Source: Nocardioides daphniae | Lineage (GTDB): Bacteria > Actinomycetota > Actinomycetes > Propionibacteriales > Nocardioidaceae | Assembly (NCBI RefSeq): GCF_004777465.1 | Contig: NZ_CP038462.1 | Coordinates: 682,001 to 746,000 of the forward strand | Length of the DNA: 64,000 nucleotides | Reading direction: 5' to 3' | Part shown: positions 1 through 8,434 of the stretch, piece after piece | How positions within the stretch are numbered: the first letter of the stretch is position 1 | How the letters are laid out: each line of letters opens with the position of its first letter | Program-made: the position numbers and the translations under genes | The notes under the pieces: model-generated | The model's database searches: none | Seen by the model: the letters and a program-made list of their open reading frames with translations, nothing else | Told to the model about the DNA's origin: nothing

Positions 1-1018
1 GAGGCCGCGCCGAACTCCGGCGTCATCACGTAGAGGGAGGCGTCGACGAAGGGCACGATCGCGGCGTCGCCCTGGCCGATGCCCGGCGTCTCGACGACCA
101 CCAGGTCGGCGCCCGACGCCTTGAGCACGGTGATCACGTCGGCCAGGTGCTCGGGCACCTCGTGGGCGCCACGGGTGGCGAGCGAGCGGAAGAAGACCGG
201 CCGCTCGCCGTCGGTCGACGGGCCGAGCGCGTTGCACCGGATCCGGTCGCCCAGCAGCGCCCCACCCCCGCGGCGGCGCGTCGGGTCGACCGCGACCACG
301 GCGATCCGCAGCCGGTCACCCTGGTCGCGACGGAAGCGGCGTACGAGCTCGTCGGTGAGGCTCGACTTGCCGGAGCCGCCGGTGCCGGTGATGCCCAGGA
401 CGGGCACCGTCCGGGCCTGCGCGGCCTCGCGCAGGGTGGCGAGGTCGGCAGGGAGAGCTGGCCGGTCTCGGCACCGGTCAGGGCGCGCGCCACGGCGGCG
501 CGGTCGCCCGCCAGCACCTGCGCGACCTCGGCCGGGGCGATCGCCCACGGGTCGACGTCGCAGTCGGCGACGACGCTGTTGACCATGCCGACCAGGCCGA
601 GGCGCTGGCCGTCGGCGGGGGAGAAGATGCGGACGCCGCGCTCGGCGAGCAGGGCGATCTCCTCGGGCACGATCACTCCGCCGCCGCCCCCGACGACCTT
701 CACGTGGCCGGCGCCAGCCGCACGCAGCTGCTCGACGAGGTAGGTGAAGTACTCGACGTGGCCGCCCTGGTAGGAGGAGACCGCGACGCCCTGGGCGTCC
801 TCCTCGAGGGCGGCGGCGACGACCTCGTCGACCGACCGGTTGTGGCCGAGGTGGACGACCTCGCACCCCTGGGACTGGAAGATCCGCCGCATGATGTTGA
901 TCGAGGCGTCGTGGCCGTCGAAGAGGCTGGAGGCGGTGACCAGGCGGACCGGGTGGGTCGGCACGTGCAGGTCGGGCTTCCCGGTGGTCGGTCGTGCGGC
1001 CGGGGTGGGGCTGCTCAT
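1..1018 (-). CDS. icmF: Isobutyryl-CoA mutase, fused type (IcmF), N-terminal part; runs off left edge; frameshifted
   Basis: Adenosylcobalamin enzyme that interconverts isobutyryl-CoA and n-butyryl-CoA, with a built-in G-protein chaperone. The first ~170 residues are the B12-binding domain: [12 protein letters not shown], the [11 protein letters not shown] stretch and [11 protein letters not shown] are characteristic of the fused IcmF family. After a frame break near 446-450 (one base missing between LSLP and DLATLRE) the other frame gives the P-loop [12 protein letters not shown] and further G-domain sequence to the window edge. The mutase domain lies outside. ATG at 1018. Upstream are two near-palindromic TAGGAC(G/A)TCCA boxes and a divergently spaced MarR gene. 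The break is probably an assembly deletion. MeaB/mutase as separate genes is excluded because both domains are on one polypeptide. Confidence 0.85.
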
Positions 1019-1037
1019 GAGGGGGCTCCGAGATGTG

Positions 1038-1072
1038 TGGATGTCCTAGTAATTGGATGGTAGGACGTCCAA
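1038..1072. promoter_or_regulatory. Two inverted TAGGACRTCCA boxes upstream of icmF
   Basis: Positions 1061-1071 read TAGGACGTCCA and the reverse complement of 1038-1048 reads TAGGACATCCA, 10 of 11 identical. Each box is itself nearly palindromic, and their centres are 23 bp apart (about two helical turns). They lie just before the icmF start codon. They look like a double operator; the neighbouring MarR or TetR product is a candidate ligand, which is inference. Confidence 0.5.
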
Positions 1073-1116
1073 GCAATTTTCGGAAGGGCCCCGGATGCGG
1101 CGCCGCAGGGCGGGCG

Positions 1117-1632
1117 TCAGGCGGAGACGTGGTCCCCGGACGCAGCACGCAGCGCCGCCAGCAGCTCGGTCAGCCGGGCGGCGTCGCCGGCCTCGATCCC
1201 AGGCTGGGTGAAGACCTCGGCGTTGAGCCGCTCGGTCGCCCGCTCGACCACCTCGCGCCCCGTCCCGGTGATCGAGGCGAGCACCACCCGACCGTCGTGC
1301 GCGCCGCGCTCGCGGGCTGCGTACCCCTGCTTCACCAGGCGCGCGACCGCGCTGGTCACGCTGGTCGGGTGCACCTGCAGCAGCGAGCCCAGGCGGGTCA
1401 TCGGCATCGCCCCGTCGTGGGTGAAGGAGAGCAGGCGCAGCACCTCGTAGCGGGCGAAGCTCAGGTCGAGCGGACGCAGCACGGCGTCGATCCGCTCCAT
1501 CAGCAGCTGGTGCGCGCGCACCAGCGAGGTGACCAGCTCCATCCCGTCGGCGGCGTCCTCCCAGCCGTGCGCGACCCACTGGCGGCGCGCCTCGGTGATC
1601 GGGTCGCGCTGGCGGGGGTCGGCGGAGGACAT
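1117..1632 (-). CDS. MarR-family transcriptional regulator
   Basis: 171 residues, the usual MarR size. Residues ~35-150 form the winged-helix core: LDLSFARYEVLRLLSF, the recognition region LGSLLQVHPTSVTSAVARLVKQGYAARE and the wing DGRVVLASITGTGREVVE are typical. It acts as a dimer binding palindromic DNA; the ligand is not deducible. It sits downstream of (and co-directional with) nothing obvious: icmF starts 99 bp beyond its stop on the same strand and rhomboid starts 52 bp away on the other strand. The tandem boxes before icmF are a plausible target, so it may control acyl-CoA mutase expression (inference). Confidence 0.85.
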   Translation of the reverse strand: MSSADPRQRDPITEARRQWVAHGWEDAADGMELVTSLVRAHQLLMERIDAVLRPLDLSFARYEVLRLLSFTHDGAMPMTRLGSLLQVHPTSVTSAVARLVKQGYAARERGAHDGRVVLASITGTGREVVERATERLNAEVFTQPGIEAGDAARLTELLAALRAASGDHVSA

Positions 1633-1684
1633 GGGGGAAGGGTAGCCACCGGCGACGTGCGCAGGGCCCCCGTACGGTGGTGGC

Positions 1685-2290
1685 GTGAGCGGCTACTACG
1701 ACCCGAGGCCCGCCACGCGCCCGCGTTGGCAGGTCGCGGCAGCCTGCAGCGGCGGCTTCGTGGCGCTGCTGTGGCTGCTCGAGCTCCTCGACTCACTGAT
1801 GGCCAACCAGCTCGACGCCTCCGGCATCCGGCCCGGCACCAGCGACGGCCTGATGGGCGTCCTCTTCGCGCCGCTGCTGCACGGAGGCTTCGGCCACCTC
1901 ATGGCCAACACCGGGCCGTTGCTGGTGCTCGGCTTCCTGCTGGCGCTGGCCGGCATGTCGAAGTGGATCGCGGTGACCGCGACGGTCTGGCTGATCGGCG
2001 GCGTCGGCACGTGGCTGACCGGCGGCCTCGGCACGGTCCACATCGGCGCCTCGGGCCTCGTCTTCGGGTGGCTGGTCTACCTGGTCGTCCGCGGCTTCGT
2101 GAGTCGCCGGCCGTGGCAGATCGTGCTCGGCGTGCTGGTGTTCGGTGTCTACGGCTCGATCCTGTGGGGCGTCCTGCCGGGCGCCTCCGGCGTCTCCTGG
2201 CAGGGCCACCTCTTCGGCGCCCTCGGCGGGGCTGTCGCCGCGCTCACGCTCGAGCGTCGACCGCAGCGACGGGCGTACGACGTCCACTGA
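1685..2290 (+). CDS. Rhomboid-family intramembrane serine protease
   Basis: 201 residues with six predicted membrane segments. The rhomboid signatures are present: the HGGFGHLMANT stretch on helix 2, catalytic serine in HIGASGLVFGW (~120-130) and the partner histidine in SWQGHLFGALGG (~175-186). It would cleave membrane-anchored substrates within the bilayer; the substrate is unknown. GTG start at 1685 is chosen because TACGGT (1673-1678) lies six bases upstream, fitting a leaderless transcript, and no Shine-Dalgarno is seen. Divergent from the MarR gene and convergent with the TetR gene that ends 13 bp downstream. Confidence 0.88.
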   Translation: MSGYYDPRPATRPRWQVAAACSGGFVALLWLLELLDSLMANQLDASGIRPGTSDGLMGVLFAPLLHGGFGHLMANTGPLLVLGFLLALAGMSKWIAVTATVWLIGGVGTWLTGGLGTVHIGASGLVFGWLVYLVVRGFVSRRPWQIVLGVLVFGVYGSILWGVLPGASGVSWQGHLFGALGGAVAALTLERRPQRRAYDVH

Positions 2291-2302
2291 CGCTCACTGT
2301 GG

Positions 2303-2980
2303 CTACCGGGTGGCGCGGCGCAGCGCCGGTAGCAGCTCCTCAAGGGCGGCGATACTGCGCTCGGCCGCGTCGACCAGGGCGGCGTCGACCGGGGCACTGT
2401 CGACCGGCGCGGCGGGGGTGTCGCCGCCGGCGCCGGGGCGCAGCGGCTCGGTCGCCCGGGCGAGCGCCCGGTCGAACTCCGCCGTCGGGGTCTCGGTGTC
2501 GCCGCGCAGCCAGCGACGCAGCACCACGTTGTGGGCGGTGATGACGGCGTTGGCCACCAGCTCGGCCTCGAGCTCGGCCTCGGGGCCCTCGCCGAGCTCG
2601 GCGCTGATGGCGGCCAGGAAGGCCCGCTGGTAGGCGCGGTGCCCCGCCGTCTCGCGGGTCCGGATCGCCGGCACGTTGCCCGACAGGCGGTAGCGCACCC
2701 GGGCCCGCTCACCCTCGGCCAGGTAGTGGTCGAGGACCACCCGGGCGGCCTCGGTGACGCGGACGTGCAGCGGGTCGCTCTCGGCCAGCCGCTTCTCGAC
2801 CAGGCCCAGCAGGCCGGAGTGGTCGGGGAGGACGGCGTCCTCCTTGGCGCGGAAGTGACGGAAGAACGTCGTACGCCCGACGCCGGCGCGCTCGACGACG
2901 TCGTCGACGGTGGTCTCCTCGAATCCCTGCTCGTCGAAGAGGGAGAAGGCGGCGTCGACGATGCGGGCGCGGGTGGACAT
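2303..2980 (-). CDS. TetR-family transcriptional regulator
   Basis: 225 residues. N-terminal HTH (residues ~3-50): RIVDAAFSLFDEQGFEETTV followed by the VGRTTFFRHF recognition helix, classic TetR. The C-terminal ligand domain is helical and not recognisable. It is divergent from the 3-hydroxybutyryl-CoA dehydrogenase gene, and the 132 bp between them carries palindromic repeats built on CGGTACTGAGTACCG, so it probably represses itself and the acyl-CoA gene(s) to its right, responding to an acyl-CoA or related ligand (inference). Confidence 0.88.
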   Translation of the reverse strand: MSTRARIVDAAFSLFDEQGFEETTVDDVVERAGVGRTTFFRHFRAKEDAVLPDHSGLLGLVEKRLAESDPLHVRVTEAARVVLDHYLAEGERARVRYRLSGNVPAIRTRETAGHRAYQRAFLAAISAELGEGPEAELEAELVANAVITAHNVVLRRWLRGDTETPTAEFDRALARATEPLRPGAGGDTPAAPVDSAPVDAALVDAAERSIAALEELLPALRRATR

Positions 2981-3050
2981 GGGGGTGGTCCGTCCTAGGG
3001 TCGAGGCGGGGCAGGGGTCAGGGCCCAGAGTAGAGGTCGGAGATTTCAGT

Positions 3051-3090
3051 TACCGGCCGGTACTGAGTACCGTTCCACACGGTACTGAGT
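3051..3090. promoter_or_regulatory. Operator array between the TetR gene and hbd
   Basis: Three overlapping or adjacent elements: TACCGGCCGGTA (3051-3062, palindrome), CGGTACTGAGTACCG (3058-3072, 7-bp arms around one base) and a direct copy CGGTACTGAGT (3080-3090) exactly 22 bp after the first. The spacing of two helical turns fits two dimers bound on one face. It lies immediately before the hbd Shine-Dalgarno (GGAAGG, 3100-3105). Confidence 0.6.
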
Positions 3091-3112
3091 CCCAACGTCG
3101 GAAGGCAAGCGC

Positions 3113-3958
3113 ATGCAGAAGGTCGGAGTCGTCGGTGGCGGCTTGATGGGGTCGGGCATCGCCGAGGTCAGCGCACGCGCCGGTCTCGACGTGGTCGTGG
3201 TCGAGTCGAGCGCCGCGGCAGCGGAGGCCGCCAGGGGCCGCATGACCAAGTCCCTCGAGCGCGCCGAGAGCAAGGGCAAGATCGACTCCGCCGACGACGT
3301 GCTGGCGCGCGTGCGCTTCGAGACCGACCTGACCGTGATGGCCGACCGCGAGCTCGTCATCGAGGCCATCGTCGAGGACGAGGAGATCAAGACCCAGCTC
3401 TTCCGCGACCTCGACAAGATCGTCGAGAGCCCCGACGCGATCCTCGCCTCCAACACCTCCTCGATCCCGATCATGAAGCTCGGCGTCGTGACCTCGCGCC
3501 CCGAGAAGGTCATCGGCATCCACTTCTTCAACCCGGTGCCCGTGCTCAAGCTGGTCGAGCTCGTGCCCTCGATCGTCACCGACCCGGCCGTCACCGAGCA
3601 GGCCCGCGCCTTCGTCGAGGGCCAGCTCGGCAAGCAGGCCATCGACTGCCAGGACCGTGCCGGCTTCGTCGTCAACTCGCTCCTGATCCCGTTCGTCCTG
3701 TCGGCGATCCGGATGTTCGAGTCGGGCTTCGCCTCTGCCGAGGACATCGACCGCGGCATGGTGCTGGGCGCCGCCCACCCGCAGGGCCCGCTCGCCCTGG
3801 CCGACCTCATCGGCCTCGACACCACCAAGGCCGTCGCCGAGTCGCTGTACGCCGAGTTCAAGGAGCCGCTCTACTCGGCCCCGCCGCTGCTCAACCGCAT
3901 GGTCGACGCCGGCCTGCTGGGCCGCAAGACCGGCCGCGGGTTCTACACGTACAGCTGA
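3113..3958 (+). CDS. hbd: 3-hydroxybutyryl-CoA dehydrogenase
   Basis: 281 residues, the standard length. It oxidises (S)-3-hydroxyacyl-CoA to 3-ketoacyl-CoA with NAD(P) in beta-oxidation or butyrate-type metabolism. Rossmann motif VGVVGGGLMGSGIAE at residues 4-18; the catalytic histidine lies in VIGIHFFNPVP (~137-147); SSIPI and the NSLLIPF / AHPQGPLALADLIGLD C-terminal motifs are present. ATG at 3113 follows GGAAGG. It is transcribed away from the TetR gene through a repeat array that should be its operator. Thiolase and crotonase follow about 800 bp downstream, so the locus can supply successive beta-oxidation steps. Confidence 0.92.
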   Translation: MQKVGVVGGGLMGSGIAEVSARAGLDVVVVESSAAAAEAARGRMTKSLERAESKGKIDSADDVLARVRFETDLTVMADRELVIEAIVEDEEIKTQLFRDLDKIVESPDAILASNTSSIPIMKLGVVTSRPEKVIGIHFFNPVPVLKLVELVPSIVTDPAVTEQARAFVEGQLGKQAIDCQDRAGFVVNSLLIPFVLSAIRMFESGFASAEDIDRGMVLGAAHPQGPLALADLIGLDTTKAVAESLYAEFKEPLYSAPPLLNRMVDAGLLGRKTGRGFYTYS

Positions 3959-4006
3959 TCCGCCACTGAGCCACCGCGCGTTGGGGGCATGGTCCAGACT
4001 TGGGCC

Positions 4007-4678
4007 GTGCCCCCTTCCGCATCCCTCACCGACCTGCTCGCCGCCCGTCACAGCGCCCGCGCCTTCACCGACCGTGAGGTGCCGCGCGAGGTGGTCGACG
4101 AGGTGCTCGCCAAGGCGCAGCGCACGCCGTCGTGGTGCAACACCCAGCCGTGGCAGGTCCACGTGCTCTCGGGGGCGGCCCGCGACCGCTTCTCCAAGGC
4201 GCTCGCCGAGACCGTGCTGACCCAGACGCAGTCGGCCGACCTCGGCCTGCCGACCTATGCCGGGGTCCACGCCGAGCGGCGCCGCGAGTCCGGCTACGCC
4301 CTCTACGAGGCGCTCGGCATCGAGCGCAGCGACCGCGACGCCCGCGCGCTGCAGTCCTTCAAGAACTTCGAGTTCTTCGGTGCCCCCCACGTGCTGGTGC
4401 TGACCACGGACGCCGAGCTGGGGACGTACGGCGTCCTCGACTGCGGCGGCTGGGTCGCGGTGACCACGCTGCTCCTCGCCGAGGCCGGCGTGGGATCGAT
4501 CGCCCAGGGCGCGATCGCGATGTACTCCGACGCCGTGCGCGACTTCCTCGACCTGCCGGCCGACCGTCAGGTCGTCTGCGCGATCTCCTTCGGGTACGAG
4601 GACGGTGACGACCCCGTCAACGCGTTCCGCACCTCGCGTGCCCCGATGGGCGAGGTCGTCCAGCACCTCACCGACTGA
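4007..4678 (+). CDS. Nitroreductase-family FMN oxidoreductase
   Basis: About 223 residues. The family FMN-binding RHSARAFTDREV (near residue 15), PSWCNTQPWQVHV (~40-53) and the C-terminal SFGYEDGDDPVNAFR are all present. It would reduce nitroaromatic or quinone-like substrates with NAD(P)H; the substrate is unknown. The start is taken as GTG 4007 because CAGACT (3995-4000) lies six bases upstream, the leaderless pattern seen at many genes here; an in-frame ATG at 3989 would add six residues but has no ribosome binding site. It lies between hbd and thiolase on the same strand with 48 and 77 bp gaps. Confidence 0.85.
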   Translation: MPPSASLTDLLAARHSARAFTDREVPREVVDEVLAKAQRTPSWCNTQPWQVHVLSGAARDRFSKALAETVLTQTQSADLGLPTYAGVHAERRRESGYALYEALGIERSDRDARALQSFKNFEFFGAPHVLVLTTDAELGTYGVLDCGGWVAVTTLLLAEAGVGSIAQGAIAMYSDAVRDFLDLPADRQVVCAISFGYEDGDDPVNAFRTSRAPMGEVVQHLTD

Positions 4679-4755
4679 GTCGCGGACGCCGGTCCCGGCG
4701 TGCAACAATCCATGCGCACGGATTTGTGGCGCATCACTTCCAGGGAGGAACACCC

Positions 4756-5934
4756 ATGAGCACCGACCGCATCGTCGTCGTCGACGGAGCACGTACGCCC
4801 ACCGGAAGCTTCGGCGGCGTCTTCAAGGACGTCCCCGGCTACGAGCTCGGTGCGGCCGCCACCGTCGAGGCCATGCGTCGCGCCGGCGTCGAGGGCACCG
4901 ACATCTCCGAGGTCGTCACCGGCTGCATCGGCCAGGTCGGCCCGGACGCCTACAACGCGCGTCGCGTCGGCGTCGCCGCCGGTCTCCCGGAGAGCGTGCC
5001 CGCCTTCACCGTCAACCGCCTCTGCGGCTCCGGCCTCCAGGCGATCTGGTCGGCCGCGCAGCAGATGCGCTGGAACGACCTCGACTTCACCGTCGCCGGC
5101 GGCAACGAGTCGATGTCGCGGATGCCCTTCTACGACTTCGGCGCCCGCAACGGCTACCGCCTCGGCGACCGTGAGCTGAAGGACGGCACCGTGCTGATGC
5201 TCACCGACCCCTTCAGCGGCATCCACATGGGCGTCACCGCGGAGAACGTCGCCGACAAGTACGGCGTCTCCCGCGCCGAGCAGGACGAGTTCGCCGCCGA
5301 GTCGCAGCGGCGTGCCGCCACGGCCGAGGCCAAGGCTGCCTTCGCCGAGGAGATCGTGGCCTACGAGGTCGGCGGTCGCCGCCCCTTCACCGTCGAGGTC
5401 GACGAGCACCCGAAGCCCGACACCACGGTCGAGACCCTGGCCAAGCTGCGCCCGGCCTTCAAGAAGGACGGGTCGGTCACCGCCGGCAACGCCTCGGGCA
5501 TCAACGACGGCGCCGCCGCCGTGGTGCTCACCAAGGAGTCGGTCGCCGCCGAGCGTGGCCTGAAGCCGCTCGTCGCCCTGGAGGCCGTCACCACCTCCGC
5601 GATGGACCCGAAGCTGATGGGCTACGCCCCCTGCGGCGCGATCAGCCAGCTGCTCGAGAAGACCGGTCTCAAGGCCTCCGACATCGACGTGGTCGAGCTC
5701 AACGAGGCCTTCGCCTCGCAGGCCGTGGCCGTGCGCCGCGACATGGGCTTCACCCCGGAGCAGGTCAACCCCTACGGCGGCGCGATCGCCCTGGGCCACC
5801 CGGTCGGTGCGACCGGCGCGATCCTGACCGTCCGCATCGCCAAGGACATGGTGCGCCGCGACCTCGAGACCGGCATCGTGACCATGTGCATCGGCGGGGG
5901 ACAGGCGCTGGCGGCGCTCTTCCGGAGGATCTGA
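4756..5934 (+). CDS. Acetyl-CoA acetyltransferase / 3-ketoacyl-CoA thiolase
   Basis: 392 residues, full length. The nucleophilic cysteine is in NRLCGSGLQAI (~86-96), HEAF-type motif appears as VELNEAFASQAVAV (~325-338), and the C-terminal GGAIALGHPVGATGA and CIGGGQALA supply the second histidine and cysteine. It thiolytically cleaves or condenses 3-ketoacyl-CoA. ATG 4756 is chosen over an upstream in-frame ATG at 4726 because AGGGAGG (4742-4748) sits at the correct distance. The stop codon overlaps the start of the crotonase gene (TGATG), so the two are translationally coupled. Confidence 0.93.
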   Translation: MSTDRIVVVDGARTPTGSFGGVFKDVPGYELGAAATVEAMRRAGVEGTDISEVVTGCIGQVGPDAYNARRVGVAAGLPESVPAFTVNRLCGSGLQAIWSAAQQMRWNDLDFTVAGGNESMSRMPFYDFGARNGYRLGDRELKDGTVLMLTDPFSGIHMGVTAENVADKYGVSRAEQDEFAAESQRRAATAEAKAAFAEEIVAYEVGGRRPFTVEVDEHPKPDTTVETLAKLRPAFKKDGSVTAGNASGINDGAAAVVLTKESVAAERGLKPLVALEAVTTSAMDPKLMGYAPCGAISQLLEKTGLKASDIDVVELNEAFASQAVAVRRDMGFTPEQVNPYGGAIALGHPVGATGAILTVRIAKDMVRRDLETGIVTMCIGGGQALAALFRRI

Positions 5935-6689
5935 TGGTCGACCAGCAGGTCACCTACGAGGTGGTGGCCGGCGTCGCCCGGATCACCCTCAACCGCCCCG
6001 CGGCTGCCAACGCCATCGACATGGCGCTGGCCGTCGCGCTGCGGCAGGCGGCTGAGCGGGCGCACGACGACGCGAAGGCCGGGGCCGTGCTGCTGACCGG
6101 TGCAGGAGCACGCTTCTGCGCCGGGGGCGACGTGCCCTCCTTCGCCTCGGCCGACGACCCCGGCGGCCACCTGCACGCCCTCGCGCTGGAGGCCGACGCG
6201 GCGGTCCGCACGCTGGAGGCGTTGGAGAAGCCGGTGGTGGCGGCCGTGCAGGGTGCCGTCGCCGGCGCCGGGCTGGCCGTGATGCTCTCGGCCGACCTGG
6301 TCGTGGCGCAGGCCGGCACCAAGTTCGTCTTCGCCTACCCCGGGGTCGGGCTGACCCCCGACTGCGGGGTCTCGTGGCTCCTGCCGCGCGCCATCGGCCA
6401 GCAGCGGGCGCTCGCCTTCGGGCTGCGCAACGCCCCCGTCAGCGCGGAGACGGCGCTGGAGTGGGGGTTGGTCACCGAGGTCGTCGACGACGCGGCGACC
6501 ACGGCGTTGGAGCGGGCCGAGGGGTTCGCGGCGGGGCCTGCGTACGCGTTGGGGCAGGCGCGCCGCCTGCTCAGGGCCGGCTGGACGACACCGCGCGAGG
6601 AGCTGGGCGCGATCGAGGCGCGGACCATCGCCGACGCCCTCGTCGGCGACGAGGCGCAACCGCTCGTCGCCCGGTTCGTCTCCCGCTGA
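5934..6689 (+). CDS. Enoyl-CoA hydratase/isomerase family protein, PaaG-like
   Basis: 251 residues, crotonase fold. ITLNRPAAANAID opens the domain; the oxyanion hole is formed by GARFCAGGDVPSF (~55-67) and VQGAVAGAGLAVML (~105-118). The two glutamates of classic hydratases are not where expected: the first position is in GAGLAV and the second is replaced by aspartate in GLTPDCGVSWLLPR, the arrangement found in PaaG-type epoxide isomerases and delta-isomerases. It is therefore more likely an isomerase or atypical hydratase than a standard hydratase. The start overlaps the thiolase stop by one base, with GGAGG at 5924-5928 as ribosome site. Confidence 0.85.
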   Translation: MVDQQVTYEVVAGVARITLNRPAAANAIDMALAVALRQAAERAHDDAKAGAVLLTGAGARFCAGGDVPSFASADDPGGHLHALALEADAAVRTLEALEKPVVAAVQGAVAGAGLAVMLSADLVVAQAGTKFVFAYPGVGLTPDCGVSWLLPRAIGQQRALAFGLRNAPVSAETALEWGLVTEVVDDAATTALERAEGFAAGPAYALGQARRLLRAGWTTPREELGAIEARTIADALVGDEAQPLVARFVSR

Positions 6690-6729
6690 CCTTCTCCCGC
6701 TGGTCGGTCGGCGTGGCCATACTGGGGCC

Positions 6730-7818
6730 ATGCCCAACCCCTCGCTCGGACGCCTCCGCCTGGTCGCCCAGGGGCTGGTGACCCGTCCGTGGGCGACGCC
6801 GACCGAGGCGGTGCGTGCCTTCGGCGCGATGCAGGGCCAAGACCTGCCGGGCGTGCTGGCCTCGGCCGCGCTGCGTACGACCTCGGGCGCCGCCGGTGAC
6901 GTCATCGCCGCGCTCGACGCGGGGCGGCTCGTCCGTGGCTACCCGATGCGGGGCACGGTCTTCCTGATGACCGCCGACGACGTCACCTGGACGACCGAGC
7001 TCTGTGCCGCCCCGGCGATCCGGGCGGCCCGGTCGCGCCGCCCGCAGCTCGGCCTCGACGACGACCACGTCGAGCGGGCCCGGTCGGTCGCGGTCGAGGC
7101 GCTGTCCGAGCACCCGCTGTCGCGCACCGAGCTCGTCGCCCGCTGGAGCGAGGCGGGCCTGCCGACCGCCGAGGGGCGCGGCTACCACCTGCTCGGCGCG
7201 CTCATCCACGACACCACGCTGGTCTACGGGCCGTGGAACGGCACCGACCAGGACGTGGCCCTGTCGGAGACCTGGCTGCCGACCGGGCGCACGCTGGCGG
7301 AGCGCTTCAACGGCGACCGGGTCGCGGCCGTGGCCGAGATGCTGCGGCGCTACCTGCTCAGCCACGGACCAGCGACGGTCCGCGACTTCGCCTGGTGGAC
7401 CAAGCTCACGCTGAGGGAGATCCGCGCCGCGTTGCCGGCGGTCGAGGGGGACCTGGAGCGTGACCCGGGCAGCGACGGGGAGCCTGCGTACTGGCGTCCG
7501 GGCCTGGTCGAGGAGGCGCGGGAGCTCGGCCGGGCGAGCGCCGCGCCGTTGCTGCTGCCGGGCTTCGACGAGTTGGTCCTCGGCTACGCCGACCGGCTCT
7601 TCGCGTTGACGCCTGACGAGCACGCCGCGCTGGTGCCGGGCAACAACGGGGTCTTCCGCAAGTCGGTGGTGCGCGGTGGCCGGGTTGTCGGCACGTGGGC
7701 CCGCGCCGGCCGCTCCTCCCGCCGTACGCTCGAGCTCACCGACTTCACGCCCCACTCACCGCGGCAGCGGGCCACCCTCGAGCGACTGTTCGCTGCGTAC
7801 CCCTTCGTCAGCCCCTGA
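6730..7818 (+). CDS. Winged-helix DNA-binding protein, AlkZ-like DNA glycosylase family
   Basis: 362 residues of the HTH_42 superfamily, whose characterised members (AlkZ, YcaQ/AlkX) excise alkylated or crosslinked bases. The catalytic Q-x-Q motif region is visible as GAMQGQDLPGVL (~34-45), followed by winged-helix repeats including YPMRGTVFLMTADD and GRGYHLLGALIHDT; the C-terminus LLLPGFDELVLGYADR ... VPGNNGVFRKSVV is typical of actinobacterial members. A role in DNA repair is inference from the family. CATACT (6718-6723) six bases before ATG 6730 suggests a leaderless mRNA. The last 11 bp overlap the convergent ABC ATPase gene. Confidence 0.8.
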   Translation: MPNPSLGRLRLVAQGLVTRPWATPTEAVRAFGAMQGQDLPGVLASAALRTTSGAAGDVIAALDAGRLVRGYPMRGTVFLMTADDVTWTTELCAAPAIRAARSRRPQLGLDDDHVERARSVAVEALSEHPLSRTELVARWSEAGLPTAEGRGYHLLGALIHDTTLVYGPWNGTDQDVALSETWLPTGRTLAERFNGDRVAAVAEMLRRYLLSHGPATVRDFAWWTKLTLREIRAALPAVEGDLERDPGSDGEPAYWRPGLVEEARELGRASAAPLLLPGFDELVLGYADRLFALTPDEHAALVPGNNGVFRKSVVRGGRVVGTWARAGRSSRRTLELTDFTPHSPRQRATLERLFAAYPFVSP

Positions 7819-8434
7819 GCGCCGGACGGGCCAGCGGAAACTCCACGACCTCGTCGGCCACCGCCGCCAGCAGCGCCCGGTCGTGGGAGACCGCCAGCAC
7901 GCCCATCCGGCGCCGCGCGACGTGGTCGCGCAGGTGGCTCCACAGCAGCGCCTGGGTGATGGCGTCGAGGCTGGCCGAGATCTCGTCGGCCAGCAGGTAG
8001 GACGGCTCGGTGACCAGGGCGCGAGCCAAGTTGACCCGCTGCAGCTCGCCGCCGCTCAGCTCGTGGGGGTAGCGGTCGAACCAGGCCGACTGCACGAGGT
8101 CGCCCTCGGCCAGCGACCGCTCGGCACCGTCGGGGCGGGCCTCGTCGAGCACCCGGCCGATCTTCCAGCGTGGGTTCATCGCGCGCTCGGGGTGCTGCAG
8201 CACCAGCTGCACCGGCCGCGGGCCGGCGATCGACGCGAGCGCTGCGCCGTCGACCTCTACGGTGCCGCGGGCGGGGACGTGCAGGCCGGCGAGGACGGCG
8301 GCCAGCGTCGACTTGCCGCAGCCGCTCGGGCCGAAGAGGCCGCGCACCTCGCCGGGAGCCAGGGTCAGGTGGTGGCCGGCGAGGATCCAGGGGCCACGGC
8401 CGTGCCGCGCCCACAGGTCGGTGCCGATCAGCAC
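7808..8434 (-). CDS. ABC transporter ATP-binding protein, second ATPase (DppF/OppF/NikE type)
   Basis: 208 residues. Walker A FGPSGCGKST, signature HELSGGELQRVNLARAL, Walker B SYLLADEISASLD and the H-loop VSHD are intact, so it should hydrolyse ATP to drive import. It is short for the family, lacking the usual C-terminal extension. The GTG start at 8434 overlaps the stop codon of the upstream ATPase gene (TGCTGATC region), giving a tight four-gene operon read leftward. LLWSHLRDHV and NPRWKIGRVL resemble peptide and nickel transporters; no substrate-binding protein is encoded nearby. Confidence 0.85.
   Translation of the reverse strand: MLIGTDLWARHGRGPWILAGHHLTLAPGEVRGLFGPSGCGKSTLAAVLAGLHVPARGTVEVDGAALASIAGPRPVQLVLQHPERAMNPRWKIGRVLDEARPDGAERSLAEGDLVQSAWFDRYPHELSGGELQRVNLARALVTEPSYLLADEISASLDAITQALLWSHLRDHVARRRMGVLAVSHDRALLAAVADEVVEFPLARPALRG

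Noticed and set aside
1033..2541. A 502-codon open frame on the plus strand
   Set aside because: It is arginine/glycine/proline-rich without homology and covers MarR, rhomboid and TetR genes that have clear domains; a shadow caused by high GC.
3050..4792. A 580-codon minus-strand open frame
   Set aside because: Antisense shadow of hbd and the nitroreductase, both of which have complete family motifs on the plus strand.
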